From the NCBI RefSeq assembly GCF_026898115.1, contig NZ_CP114036.1:4086001-4150000 (forward strand): DNA of 64,000 nucleotides, written 5' to 3'. The translations under genes and the position numbers were made by a program. Each line of letters starts with the position of its first letter. Position 1 is the stretch's first letter. Shown here piece after piece: positions 25,966 to 33,257 of the stretch. Source of the DNA: Streptomyces sp. S465. Its GTDB lineage: Bacteria; Actinomycetota; Actinomycetes; Streptomycetales; Streptomycetaceae. The notes beneath the pieces are model-generated. The model worked only from the letters and a program-made list of their open reading frames with translations. It was not told the DNA's origin and searched no databases.

Positions 25966-26217
25966 CTACTGGGAGGCGTCATCGCGACGCAGAGCGCGCA
26001 CACCGCGCAACCCGATCACCCCGATCGCCGTCCCCAAGAGAAACGAGGTGATCGCGAGCAGCAGATGCACCCAAAAGTAGGCGGTGGGATCACCGGAGTC
26101 GTCGAAGGCGAGTCCGCTGGCGTCCTTCCACAGGTTTTTGACAAAGGTGAACCAGATGACCCAGCTCCACACCCCGAAGGCGAGCAGGAACCAGGACACG
26201 GGGCGGCTGAGCTTCAT
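25966..26217 (-). CDS. SCO4848-family small membrane protein
   Basis: An 83-residue protein with two transmembrane helices: RPVSWFLLAFGVWSWVIWFT, in pieces WFLLAFGVWSWV, and WVHLLLAITSFLLGTAIGVIG. Between them is a short loop ending DDSGDPTAYF. The C-terminus is basic and acidic (RGVRALRRDDASQ). It matches the streptomycete SCO4848 membrane-protein family, which has no known function. I chose the ATG at 26217, the first codon of MKLSRPVSW; a longer reading would cross the carboxypeptidase promoter region. It is divergent from the D,D-carboxypeptidase gene, as I recall for its relatives. Confidence 0.8.
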   Translation of the reverse strand: MKLSRPVSWFLLAFGVWSWVIWFTFVKNLWKDASGLAFDDSGDPTAYFWVHLLLAITSFLLGTAIGVIGLRGVRALRRDDASQ

Positions 26218-26323
26218 GGTTCCCAGTATGGGCGGGTCCGCCGATACCTCCACGCGGGGGTCTGCCGTCAACACGTCGGCGCTGCTTTCGCCCTCTTCAG
26301 CGACGCCGGGTACGTTCAGCTCC

Positions 26324-27631
26324 GTGCCCACATCTTCCTGCACCAGCACTCACGTCCGAGACCGCACCCGTAAGAGCGTCCGCCGCGCCCCTGCCCGTCG
26401 CGCCGCCGGTCCGCTGGCCACCGCCGCCGCCCTGCTGCTGTGCGGTCCGCTCACCGTCGCCCCGGCGTACGCCGCCGACCAGCCGGGCGGCTCCACCGAC
26501 GAGGTCAAGCCGCCCGCCCATATGTCCACGGTGGGCGGGAAGCGGCTCGGCCGCCCCGGTATCCAGGTGGACCTCAAGCAGGGCGCGCCCGCGCTGCCCA
26601 AGGGGCTCAGCGGGAAGTCCTGGCTGGTGGCCGACGCCGAGTCGGGCGATGTGCTCGCCTCGTACAACGCCCATTGGCAGCTGCCGCCCGCGTCCACCCT
26701 GAAGATGCTGTTCGCGGACACGGTGCTGCCCAAGCTGCCGAAGACGAAGACCCACAAGGTGGAGCTGTCGGACCTGGAGGGGATGGGTGAGGGCAGCAGC
26801 CTGGTCGGGGTCAAGGAGAACTACACCTACACGGTCCACGACCTGTGGCTCGGCGTCTTCCTGCGCTCGGGCAACGACGCGGTGCACGTGCTGTCGGCCA
26901 TGAACGGCGGTGTCCCGGCGACCGTAAGGGATATGCAGGCACACGCGAAGTACCTGAACGCCCGGGACACCCATGTGGTCACACCGGACGGCTACGACGA
27001 GAAGGGCCAGGTCAGCAGCGCTTACGACCTGACCCTCTTCGCCCGCTCGGGGCTCCAGAAGGCGGATTTCCGGGAGTACTGCTCGACGGCGACCGCGCAG
27101 TTCCCCGGAACGTACACGAAGGACAAGAAGGGCGAGAAGAGCCGCTCGAGCTTCGGCATCCAGAACACCAACCGGCTGCTGACCGGCTACGGTGTCGAGC
27201 CCTACAAGGGCATCGCCGGGGTCAAGAACGGCTACACCTCGCATGCGGGCTCCACCTTCACCGGGGTCGCACAGCGCGGGGACCGGGTGCTGCTGGTCAC
27301 CGTCATGAACCCGCAGAACAACGAGGCGAACGAGGTCTACAAGGAGAGCGCGAAGCTCCTCGACTGGGGGTTCGAGGCGTCGGGCTCGGTGAACCCGGTC
27401 GGCACCCTCGTCCGGCCGGGCACGGCGGGCGCGAGCCACCCGTCGGCCGACGGCAAGGACAGCCACAAGGACACCCAGGCGTCCGTCTCGGCGGGCAACG
27501 GAAGCTCCAACGGCCTCTGGACCGCGGCGGGCATCGCGGGCGGCTCACTGGCGCTGCTGGGCGCGGCGGCCTTCGGGGTGCACCGCCGCTGGCCGCTGCC
27601 GGAGCTGGTACGGCGCCGCTCCCGCGACTGA
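26324..27631 (+). CDS. D-alanyl-D-alanine carboxypeptidase (S11 family), membrane-anchored
   Basis: A 435-residue exported penicillin-binding protein of the DacA/S11 type. Arg-rich n-region and hydrophobic core ATAAALLLCGPLTVAPAYAA form the signal peptide. The catalytic SxxK is in PPASTLKM, the second motif is SGN (FLRSGNDAV), and the third is KNG (GVKNGYTSHAG) where most families have KTG. A C-terminal hydrophobic helix (LWTAAGIAGGSLALLGAAAFG, read in pieces) and a basic tail anchor it. It trims the terminal D-Ala of stem peptides. The GTG at 26324 has no clear ribosome site, and a TACGTT box lies 8 bp upstream, so a leaderless start is possible. Confidence 0.9.
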   Translation: MPTSSCTSTHVRDRTRKSVRRAPARRAAGPLATAAALLLCGPLTVAPAYAADQPGGSTDEVKPPAHMSTVGGKRLGRPGIQVDLKQGAPALPKGLSGKSWLVADAESGDVLASYNAHWQLPPASTLKMLFADTVLPKLPKTKTHKVELSDLEGMGEGSSLVGVKENYTYTVHDLWLGVFLRSGNDAVHVLSAMNGGVPATVRDMQAHAKYLNARDTHVVTPDGYDEKGQVSSAYDLTLFARSGLQKADFREYCSTATAQFPGTYTKDKKGEKSRSSFGIQNTNRLLTGYGVEPYKGIAGVKNGYTSHAGSTFTGVAQRGDRVLLVTVMNPQNNEANEVYKESAKLLDWGFEASGSVNPVGTLVRPGTAGASHPSADGKDSHKDTQASVSAGNGSSNGLWTAAGIAGGSLALLGAAAFGVHRRWPLPELVRRRSRD

Positions 27632-27639
27632 GCTGCCCG

Positions 27640-27775
27640 CCTGGCCGCCTTACGGCCGCCGCCTTACGTGGTCGCCTTACGGTTGTCGCCTCACGGCTTA
27701 CGGTGGTCGCCTTACGGCCGCCGTCTCCGGTCGGTATCCGTACGCCGCCGCCTTACGGCCGCCATGGCCCCGTGT
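27640..27775. repeat. GCCTTACGG-rich spacer
   Basis: GCCTTACGG and near variants recur about six times between the carboxypeptidase stop and the BrkB gene. They are separated by GCCGCC or TGGTC runs. There is no coding potential. Confidence 0.65.
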
Positions 27776-27802
27776 GGCACGGCCGGCCGCCACCGTCCGG
27801 TC

Positions 27803-28816
27803 TCACGCCGCCGCCGACGGGCCCTCCCGCCCGCCGGCGCGGGGCCCATCGACCTTGGTCGGCCCGGACGGCCGGGCCTCGTCCGGCCGGTCCTCCTCCG
27901 GCTGCGTCTTGCCGTCAGGCTGGGCCTTGTCCGCCTCGGCCGCCCATTCGGCCTCGTGCTCGGCCTGGGCGGCGGGCGGGATGGCGGTCCACGCGGCGCA
28001 GTACAGCGTGAGTTTCGCGGTGAAGTTCATCCACAGCAGCAGGGCGATGGGCACCCCGAAGGCCCCGTACATGCTCTTCGCCGCCACGCCCTTCAGATAA
28101 CTGCTGAGCAGCAGCTTGAGCAGTTCGAAGCCGATCGCGCCGATGAGCGCGGCGACCGCGACCGTACGGCGGGGCGGTTCCACCCCGGGGAGCCAGGTCA
28201 GGACGTAGCACAGCAGCAGGAAGTCGGCGCCGACGGCGACGGCGAACGCGGCGATCCGCAGCAGCCAGCCGCCGAGCCCGTTCTCGGGGATGCCGATGAG
28301 CCGGACGACCCGGCCCACGGCGGTGGCGGCCAGGGTGGACACGGCGAACGAGACCAGGGCCACCCCGCCGAGTCCGACCAGGACGAAGGCGTCCTTGACC
28401 TTGCGCATCACCGGGTTGCCAGGGTCCTCCTCCAGCTCCCATACGGCGCGCAGGCATTCGCGCAGCGAGCCCACCCAGCTGATGCCGGTGAACAGCAGCA
28501 GCGCGCCCGCCACGACTCCGATGGTGGCCGCGTTCTGGACGAGCCCGCCCAGGTCGAGCTGGCCGGAGATACCGGGGATCTGCTGGGCGATCTTCTTCTG
28601 CACCTGGGCCATCTGCGCATCGGTGAGCGTCGCCGCGCCGATCGCCGCGCCGACGGCGATGAGCGGGAAGAAGGCGAGAAAGCTGGTGAAGGTGATCGCG
28701 GCGGCGAGCCGGGTCCAGTGGACGCGGTCGAGCCGTGCGTAGGTGCGCCAGGCGTGGGTGTGCATCAGCCAGGCGACAGCGGGGCCGACGACAGGCAGCC
28801 GGGTCAACGATTCCAT
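27803..28816 (-). CDS. YihY/BrkB-family membrane protein
   Basis: A 337-residue protein with six or so transmembrane helices and the family features RLAAAITFTSFLAFFPLIAVG at the first helix, RECLRAVWELEEDPGNP and a GAIGFELLKLLLSSYLKGVA segment. The C-terminus is a charged Glu/Lys/Pro-rich cytoplasmic tail of about 60 residues. The family was once annotated as ribonuclease BN, which was an error; its function in Streptomyces is unknown. ATG at 28816. The gene is alone on its strand, between the carboxypeptidase and the 2H phosphoesterase. Confidence 0.88.
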   Translation of the reverse strand: MESLTRLPVVGPAVAWLMHTHAWRTYARLDRVHWTRLAAAITFTSFLAFFPLIAVGAAIGAATLTDAQMAQVQKKIAQQIPGISGQLDLGGLVQNAATIGVVAGALLLFTGISWVGSLRECLRAVWELEEDPGNPVMRKVKDAFVLVGLGGVALVSFAVSTLAATAVGRVVRLIGIPENGLGGWLLRIAAFAVAVGADFLLLCYVLTWLPGVEPPRRTVAVAALIGAIGFELLKLLLSSYLKGVAAKSMYGAFGVPIALLLWMNFTAKLTLYCAAWTAIPPAAQAEHEAEWAAEADKAQPDGKTQPEEDRPDEARPSGPTKVDGPRAGGREGPSAAA

Positions 28817-28965
28817 GATCAGCCACTACCCTTCCGCGCGTTCTCACTCCTCGGCGCACCGACGAGCGGTACGGAGACGCATATCCGGGTTCCCCGGACC
28901 GATGCTCCGCTCATCACTCTTTTCGGTGAGGGCGTGAGTACGACCTTCCGACCGCTCCGGGGAGA

Positions 28966-29040
28966 GGCTGGTCTTCTTGGAGCGGCTGGTCTTCTTGGAG
29001 CGGCTGGTCCTCTTGGGTGGGGCTGGTCCGGCCGGAGGGC
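28966..29040. repeat. 18-bp tandem repeat reaching the 2H phosphoesterase stop codon
   Basis: Units GGCTGGTCTTCTTGGAGC at 28966, 28984 and 29002 (last one diverged) and a fourth, more degenerate unit from 29021. The fourth unit runs into the stop codon of the leftward gene that ends at 29040. Confidence 0.8.
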
Positions 29041-29639
29041 TAGCGGTGGGGCGCCGCCGGGCGGGAGAGATCGGCCTGACGGGGCACCAGGGGCGAGGCG
29101 CCGCCCGGCTGTTCGTCCGTCCCGAAGGGGTACTCGCGGTCCAGGCGCCAGACCCCGTCCGCCCCCTGCTCGTACAGCGCGAAGCCGTTGATCATCCAGG
29201 CGGCCTCGTACTCCTTGAGCTCGATGAACGCCCGGTCCATCGCCTCTTCGTCGATGCCGTGCGCGACCGTGACATGCGGGTGGTACGGGAACTGGAGCTC
29301 ACGCGCGCACGGCCCGGACTCCATCCGGATCCGCTCCTGGAGCACCGCGCACTCCTCCGCGCCCTCGACGATCCTGACGAAGACGACCGGCGAGAGCGGC
29401 CGGAAGGTGCCGGTGCCCTCCAGCCGCATCGGGAACGGCCGCCCCTCGGCCGCGACCCGCGCCAGATGGTCCTCCACGGCGGGCAGCACCGAGGCGTCGA
29501 CCTCGGTCGGCGGCAAGAGGGTGACGTGGGTGGGGATGCCGTGGGCGGCCGGGTCGCCGAAGCCCGCGCGCCGCTCCTGGAGGAAGCTGCCGTACGGCTC
29601 CGGGACCGCGATCGAAACGCCGAGCGTTACGGTCCCCAC
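29040..29639 (-). CDS. 2'-5' RNA ligase/2H phosphoesterase family protein
   Basis: A 199-residue two-histidine phosphoesterase. The paired HxT/S motifs are THVTLLPP (about residue 38) and HPHVTVAHG (about residue 119), spaced as in LigT/ThpR-like folds. Members act on 2',5' or cyclic phosphodiester bonds of RNA or nucleotides; the substrate here is unknown. The GTG at 29639 has a GGAGGGAG site. It sits downstream of trpS on the same strand with a terminator in between, so probably separate transcription. Confidence 0.88.
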   Translation of the reverse strand: MGTVTLGVSIAVPEPYGSFLQERRAGFGDPAAHGIPTHVTLLPPTEVDASVLPAVEDHLARVAAEGRPFPMRLEGTGTFRPLSPVVFVRIVEGAEECAVLQERIRMESGPCARELQFPYHPHVTVAHGIDEEAMDRAFIELKEYEAAWMINGFALYEQGADGVWRLDREYPFGTDEQPGGASPLVPRQADLSRPAAPHR

Positions 29640-29750
29640 TGCGTTCTCCCTCCTGGCCCTCCCGGGCTGCTGGGTTCTGGCCGCTGCACCCGTGTCAGTG
29701 TGGCGGCTGCGCCGCCTTCGCGGCTAGGTTCCTCGGTCCTTCGGCACACG

Positions 29751-29784
29751 GGTCCGCGGGCCCCCTGGTCAGGGGGGCCGGACC
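29751..29784. terminator. Terminator after trpS
   Basis: A nested inverted repeat, GGTCC...GGACC outside and GGCCCCCT/AGGGGGGCC inside, lies 34 bp past the trpS stop. Confidence 0.75.
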
Positions 29785-29817
29785 GGTGTGTTCTGCGGTG
29801 GGCGCGGGCAGTGCCCC

Positions 29818-30831
29818 TCAGCGCGCCGCGGGCAGGAAGCCCACCTTGTCGTAGGCGGCGGCCAGCGTCTCGGCGGCGACGGCGCGGGCCTTCTCGGCGC
29901 CCTTGGCCAGGATCCCGTCCAACGTCGCGGGGTCACCGAGGTATTCCTGGGTCCGCTCGCGGAACGGCGTGACCCACTCGACCAGCACCTCGGAGAGGTC
30001 GGTCTTGAGCGCGCCGTAGCCCTTGCCCTCGTAACGGCGCTCCAACTCCGGGATGGCGGTGCCGGTCAGGGTGGAGTAGATGGTCAGCAGATTGCTGACG
30101 CCCGGCTTCTTCTCCTCGTCGAAGCGGATCTCGGTCTCCAGGTCGGTCACCGCGCTCTTGATCTTCTTCGCCGAGACCTTGGGCTCGTCGAGGAGGCTGA
30201 TGATGCCCTTCGGCGTGGAGGCCGACTTGCTCATCTTGATCGTCGGGTCCTGGAGGTCGTAGATCTTCCCCGTCTCCTTGACGATGTACGGAGCGGGGAC
30301 GGTGAAGATCTCGCCGAAACGGCCGTTGAAGCGGTCGGCCAGGTCCCGGGTGAGCTCGATGTGCTGGCGCTGGTCCTCGCCCACCGGGACGTGGTGGGCC
30401 TGGTACAGCAGGATGTCCGCGACCTGGAGGATCGGGTAGGTGAAGAGGCCGACGGTGGCCCGCTCGGCGCCGTGCTTGGCCGACTTGTCCTTGAACTGCG
30501 TCATCCGGGACGCCTCGCCGAAGCCGGTGAGACAGTTCATCACCCAGCCGAGCTGCGCGTGCTCGGGCACATGGCTCTGGATGAAGAGCGTGCAGCGGTC
30601 CGGGTCCAGACCGGAGGCGAGCAGCTGCGCGGCGGCGAGCCGGCTGTTGGCGCGCAGCTCGGCCGGATCCTGCGGCACGGTGATCGCGTGCAGGTCGACC
30701 ACGGTGTAGAACGCGTCGTGGGTCTCCTGTAGCGCGACGTACTGCCGAATCGCACCGAGGTAGTTGCCGAGGTGGAACGAACCTGCGGTGGGCTGGATAC
30801 CGGAGAGCGCACGGGGACGATCGAGGGCCAT
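29818..30831 (-). CDS. trpS: Tryptophanyl-tRNA synthetase
   Basis: A 337-residue class I synthetase that charges tRNA-Trp. The HIGH-equivalent is GSFHLGNYLGA (residues about 17-27) and the KMSKS loop is intact (IKMSKSAST). The tryptophan-pocket segments DLHAITVPQD and LTYPILQVADILLY-like are present. I prefer the ATG at 30831 (MALDRPRALSGIQPTAGS) as in other streptomycetes; an ATG 9 bp upstream is possible. It is divergent from the ECF sigma gene across only 46 bp. Sequence features fit the housekeeping enzyme; a resistance paralogue (indolmycin type) cannot be excluded from sequence alone. Confidence 0.95.
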   Translation of the reverse strand: MALDRPRALSGIQPTAGSFHLGNYLGAIRQYVALQETHDAFYTVVDLHAITVPQDPAELRANSRLAAAQLLASGLDPDRCTLFIQSHVPEHAQLGWVMNCLTGFGEASRMTQFKDKSAKHGAERATVGLFTYPILQVADILLYQAHHVPVGEDQRQHIELTRDLADRFNGRFGEIFTVPAPYIVKETGKIYDLQDPTIKMSKSASTPKGIISLLDEPKVSAKKIKSAVTDLETEIRFDEEKKPGVSNLLTIYSTLTGTAIPELERRYEGKGYGALKTDLSEVLVEWVTPFRERTQEYLGDPATLDGILAKGAEKARAVAAETLAAAYDKVGFLPAAR

Positions 30832-30852
30832 GACACCCATTCTCTCAGGTGT

Positions 30853-30858
30853 GGAACC
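30853..30858 (+). promoter_or_regulatory. GGAACC element before the sigma gene, possible autoregulated ECF promoter
   Basis: GGAACC lies 20-25 bp before the sigma ATG at 30878. It is the classic -35 of ECF-dependent promoters. A GTGTAT follows about 16 bp later where a -10 would be, which would give a leaderless or near-leaderless message. Confidence 0.35.
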
Positions 30859-30877
30859 AGACTCCGTCCGCCGGTGT

Positions 30878-31843
30878 ATGAAAGGTGTGAGGACTGGTGA
30901 AGCACAGATCATCGCGCGGGTGCGGGCCGGCGACACCGAGGCGTACGCCGAGCTGGTGCGGGCCCATGCGCCGATCGCGCACCGCACCGCCCGGCTGCTC
31001 GGGGCGGGCGCGGACGCTGAGGATGTGGTGCAGGACGCCTTTGTGAAGGCGTATCTCGCGCTGGGTCGGTTCCAGAGCGAGGCGGCGTTCCGGCCCTGGC
31101 TGCTGCGGATCGTCGCCCATGAGACGAGTAATGCGGTGCGCTCGGCGCGTCGGCGGCGGACGGCGGCGGACCGGGAGGGGGCTCTGCTGGCCGGTGCCGA
31201 GCCGGTGATACCGGAATCGGCCGATCCGGCGGCCGTGGCGCTGGCGGGCGAGCGGCGGGGGCGGCTGCTGACCGCGCTGGAGGAGCTGAGCGAGCCGCAG
31301 CGGCGGGTGGTGATCTACCGCTATCTGCTGGATCTGGACGAGGCGGAGACGGCGGAGGCGCTGGGCTGGCCTCGCGGCACGGTCAAGTCGCGGCTGAGCC
31401 GCGCCCTGAGACGGCTGGAGCAGCTGCTGGGGCCGTCGGAGACGGCCGACAAGACGGTCGAGGAGATGACAACAGCCCATGAGGCGGAGCGGGGAGGCGC
31501 AGGAGATGGCCGAGGAAGGGCTGCCCGGCGAGCTGCGGGCACTCGGGCGGGCGCTGGAGATACCACCATCCGGCGGACCGTCGCCGCGCGGCGTGCCACG
31601 GACGGACGGCGCGTCGCGGACGGACGGCGTGCCGCCGGTAGCACCGGAGGAAGGCGTGCCGCTGGCGCACGGGGAGACGCTGGTCGAGCGGGTGCTCGCC
31701 CGGATCGTGGGCCTGCCGGTGCCGGTGGCCGACGACCGGATCCCGGAGGAGCAGTGGTGGCAGCCGCTGCCCGGCCTGGAGGCCGGGCAGGGCCCCGCGC
31801 GCGGCGTCAGCGTCAGCCGGTCGGCAGACCGGGAGCCGGGTAG
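30878..31843 (+). CDS. ECF-family RNA polymerase sigma factor with abnormal run-on C-terminus
   Basis: Region 2 (residues about 10-85) reads AYAELVRAHAPIAHRTARLL, DAEDVVQDAFVKAYLAL and FRPWLLRIVAHETSNAVRSAR. Region 4 (about 125-180) has ALEELSEPQRRVVIYRYLL, EAETAEALGWPRGTVKSRLS and RALRRLEQLL. Normal members stop soon after. Here the frame stays open for about 125 more codons of Arg/Gly/Ala-rich sequence. That stretch is the downstream ORF and the 3' end of glyA read in the wrong frame. The loss of a local stop or a frameshift near 31440-31500 would explain it. The ATG at 30878 has weak ribosome signals; GTG at 30887 is an alternative. Confidence 0.8.
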   Translation: MKGVRTGEAQIIARVRAGDTEAYAELVRAHAPIAHRTARLLGAGADAEDVVQDAFVKAYLALGRFQSEAAFRPWLLRIVAHETSNAVRSARRRRTAADREGALLAGAEPVIPESADPAAVALAGERRGRLLTALEELSEPQRRVVIYRYLLDLDEAETAEALGWPRGTVKSRLSRALRRLEQLLGPSETADKTVEEMTTAHEAERGGAGDGRGRAARRAAGTRAGAGDTTIRRTVAARRATDGRRVADGRRAAGSTGGRRAAGARGDAGRAGARPDRGPAGAGGRRPDPGGAVVAAAARPGGRAGPRARRQRQPVGRPGAG

Positions 31844-31874
31844 GCGGCCATCAGCTCGGCCACCTCGTCCCTGA
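31506..31874 (+). pseudogene. Truncated anti-sigma-like ORF overlapping glyA
   Basis: The ATG at 31506 has a strong GGAGG 8 bp upstream and lies inside the sigma reading frame, the usual sigma/anti-sigma overlap. The N-terminus (LPGELRALGRALEIPP, then ETLVERVLARIVGLPVPV) resembles streptomycete anti-sigma-like proteins that follow such ECF genes, recognised from memory. Those continue into a basic stretch and a transmembrane helix. Here neither appears, and from about residue 100 the frame is only the antisense of the glyA 3' end (62-bp overlap). I read it as a gene that has lost its membrane half. It could also be a genuinely soluble partner. Confidence 0.5.
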
Positions 31875-33084
31875 TCTTGAGGAGGGCGCCCTCGTCACCG
31901 CTCTTCGCGGCGGTCACCCCGCGGTCGATCCAGTCGGCCACGGCGGGCATGTGCTCGGTGGACAGACCGCGCGAGGTGAGGGAGGGGGTGCCGATCCGGA
32001 TACCGGAGGGGTCGAAGGGCTTGCGCGGGTCGAACGGGACGGTGTTGTAGTTCACCACGATCCCGGCCTGGTCCAGAGCCTTGGCAGCGACCTTGCCCGG
32101 CACCTCCTTGGGCGTCAGGTCCATCAGGATCAGATGGTTGTCGGTGCCGCCGGAGACCAGATCGAAGCCGCGGGCGAGCAGCTCCTCGGCGAGCGCCTTG
32201 GCGTTGGCGACCACGGCATGCGCGTAGTCACGGAAGGCGGGCTGGGCGGCCTCGTGCAGGGCCACCGCGATGGCGGCGGTGGTCTGGTTGTGCGGACCGC
32301 CCTGGAGCCCGGGGAAGACGGCCTTGTCAATGGCCTTGGCATGGGTCTCGCGCGCCATCAGCATCGCGCCGCGCGGACCCCGGAGTGTCTTATGGGTGGT
32401 GGTGGAGATGACATCGGCGTACGGCACCGGCGAGGGGTGTGCGCCGCCCGCGATCAGACCGGCGATATGCGCGATATCGGCGACGAGCACCGCGTCCACC
32501 TCACGAGCGATCTCCGCGAAGGCGGCGAAGTCGATCGTGCGGGGCACCGCCGTGCCACCGCAGAAGATCAGCTTGGGCCGCTCCGCGAGGGCCAGCTCGC
32601 GCACCTGGTCGAAGTCGATCGCACCGGTGTCCTGGCGCACCCCGTACTGGACACCGCGGAACCACGCGCCGGTGGCGGAGACGCCCCAGCCGTGGGTGAG
32701 ATGACCGCCCATGGGCAGTGACATGCCCATCACGGTGTCACCGGGCCGGGCGAAGGCCAGATAGACGGCGAGGTTGGCGGGCGAGCCGGAGTAGGGCTGG
32801 ACATTGGCGTGCTCGGCCCCGAAGACGGCCTTGGCCCGGTTGATCGCCAGGGTTTCGACCTGGTCGATGACCTGCTGGCCCTCGTAGTAGCGGCGGCCGG
32901 CGTAGCCCTCGCTGTACTTGTTCTGGAGCACCGTTCCGGAGGCTTCCAGGACGGCGGCGGAGACGTAGTTCTCGCTGGGGATCAGGCGCAGGGTCTCGGC
33001 CTGTAGCAGCTCCTCGGCGCCGACGAGGGAGGCGAGTTCGGGGTCGGCGGCGAGAAGGGCGGGATGGGACAGGGGCAGGCTCAT
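31813..33084 (-). CDS. glyA: Serine hydroxymethyltransferase
   Basis: A 423-residue PLP enzyme that converts serine and tetrahydrofolate to glycine and 5,10-methylene-THF. Landmarks are LIPSENYVSAAVLEASGTVL, NKYSEGYAGRRYYEGQQ, the PLP lysine in STTTHKTLRGPRGAM, and FPGLQGGPHNQTTAA. The N-terminus MSLPLSHPALLAADPE starts at the ATG at 33084 with GGAGG upstream. Its leader is a ZTP riboswitch. Its 3' end is overlapped by a truncated plus-strand ORF. In this window it belongs functionally with folD, purN and purH. Confidence 0.96.
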   Translation of the reverse strand: MSLPLSHPALLAADPELASLVGAEELLQAETLRLIPSENYVSAAVLEASGTVLQNKYSEGYAGRRYYEGQQVIDQVETLAINRAKAVFGAEHANVQPYSGSPANLAVYLAFARPGDTVMGMSLPMGGHLTHGWGVSATGAWFRGVQYGVRQDTGAIDFDQVRELALAERPKLIFCGGTAVPRTIDFAAFAEIAREVDAVLVADIAHIAGLIAGGAHPSPVPYADVISTTTHKTLRGPRGAMLMARETHAKAIDKAVFPGLQGGPHNQTTAAIAVALHEAAQPAFRDYAHAVVANAKALAEELLARGFDLVSGGTDNHLILMDLTPKEVPGKVAAKALDQAGIVVNYNTVPFDPRKPFDPSGIRIGTPSLTSRGLSTEHMPAVADWIDRGVTAAKSGDEGALLKIRDEVAELMAAYPAPGLPTG

Positions 33085-33120
33085 CGGGTCCTCCGGGGCG
33101 ATCGGTGACGGTCCGGTCGT

Positions 33121-33218
33121 GTCCCGGGGTGCCCAGGCGGGCGGCACCTCGTGGCGCTGGGGCCACGCATCGCTTCCTCGTGGTCGATTCCACGCCCGGC
33201 TCGCCAGTCACGATACGC
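33121..33218 (-). promoter_or_regulatory. ZTP (pfl) riboswitch in the glyA leader
   Basis: Read leftward, the leader carries CGTGACTGGCG (33212-33202), then a stem with the CCACGAGGAAGCG loop region, a variable GTGGCCCCAGCGCCAC hairpin, and the hallmark CCGCCTGGGCA (33140-33130) followed by a GC stem. This order and these conserved blocks define the pfl motif, which binds ZMP/ZTP, the AICAR nucleotides that accumulate when 10-formyl-THF is short. Ligand binding is expected to raise glyA expression. The element ends about 37 bp before the start codon. Confidence 0.9.
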
Positions 33219-33221
33219 ACC

Positions 33222-33238
33222 TCCACTCTAGCTAGTGG
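33222..33238. promoter_or_regulatory. Small dyad in the glyA/rocD divergent promoter
   Basis: CCACT-6 bp-AGTGG on the minus strand encloses the palindrome CTAGCTAG. It lies between the riboswitch 5' end and the rocD ribosome site. It may be an operator or a core promoter element. Confidence 0.3.
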
Positions 33239-33257
33239 GACAAGGAAGGAGCACGAG

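Noticed and set aside
33121..33218. Glycine riboswitch for glyA
   Set aside because: The tandem glycine aptamer signatures are absent, while the CGTGACTGGCG and CCGCCTGGGCA blocks fit the ZTP class.
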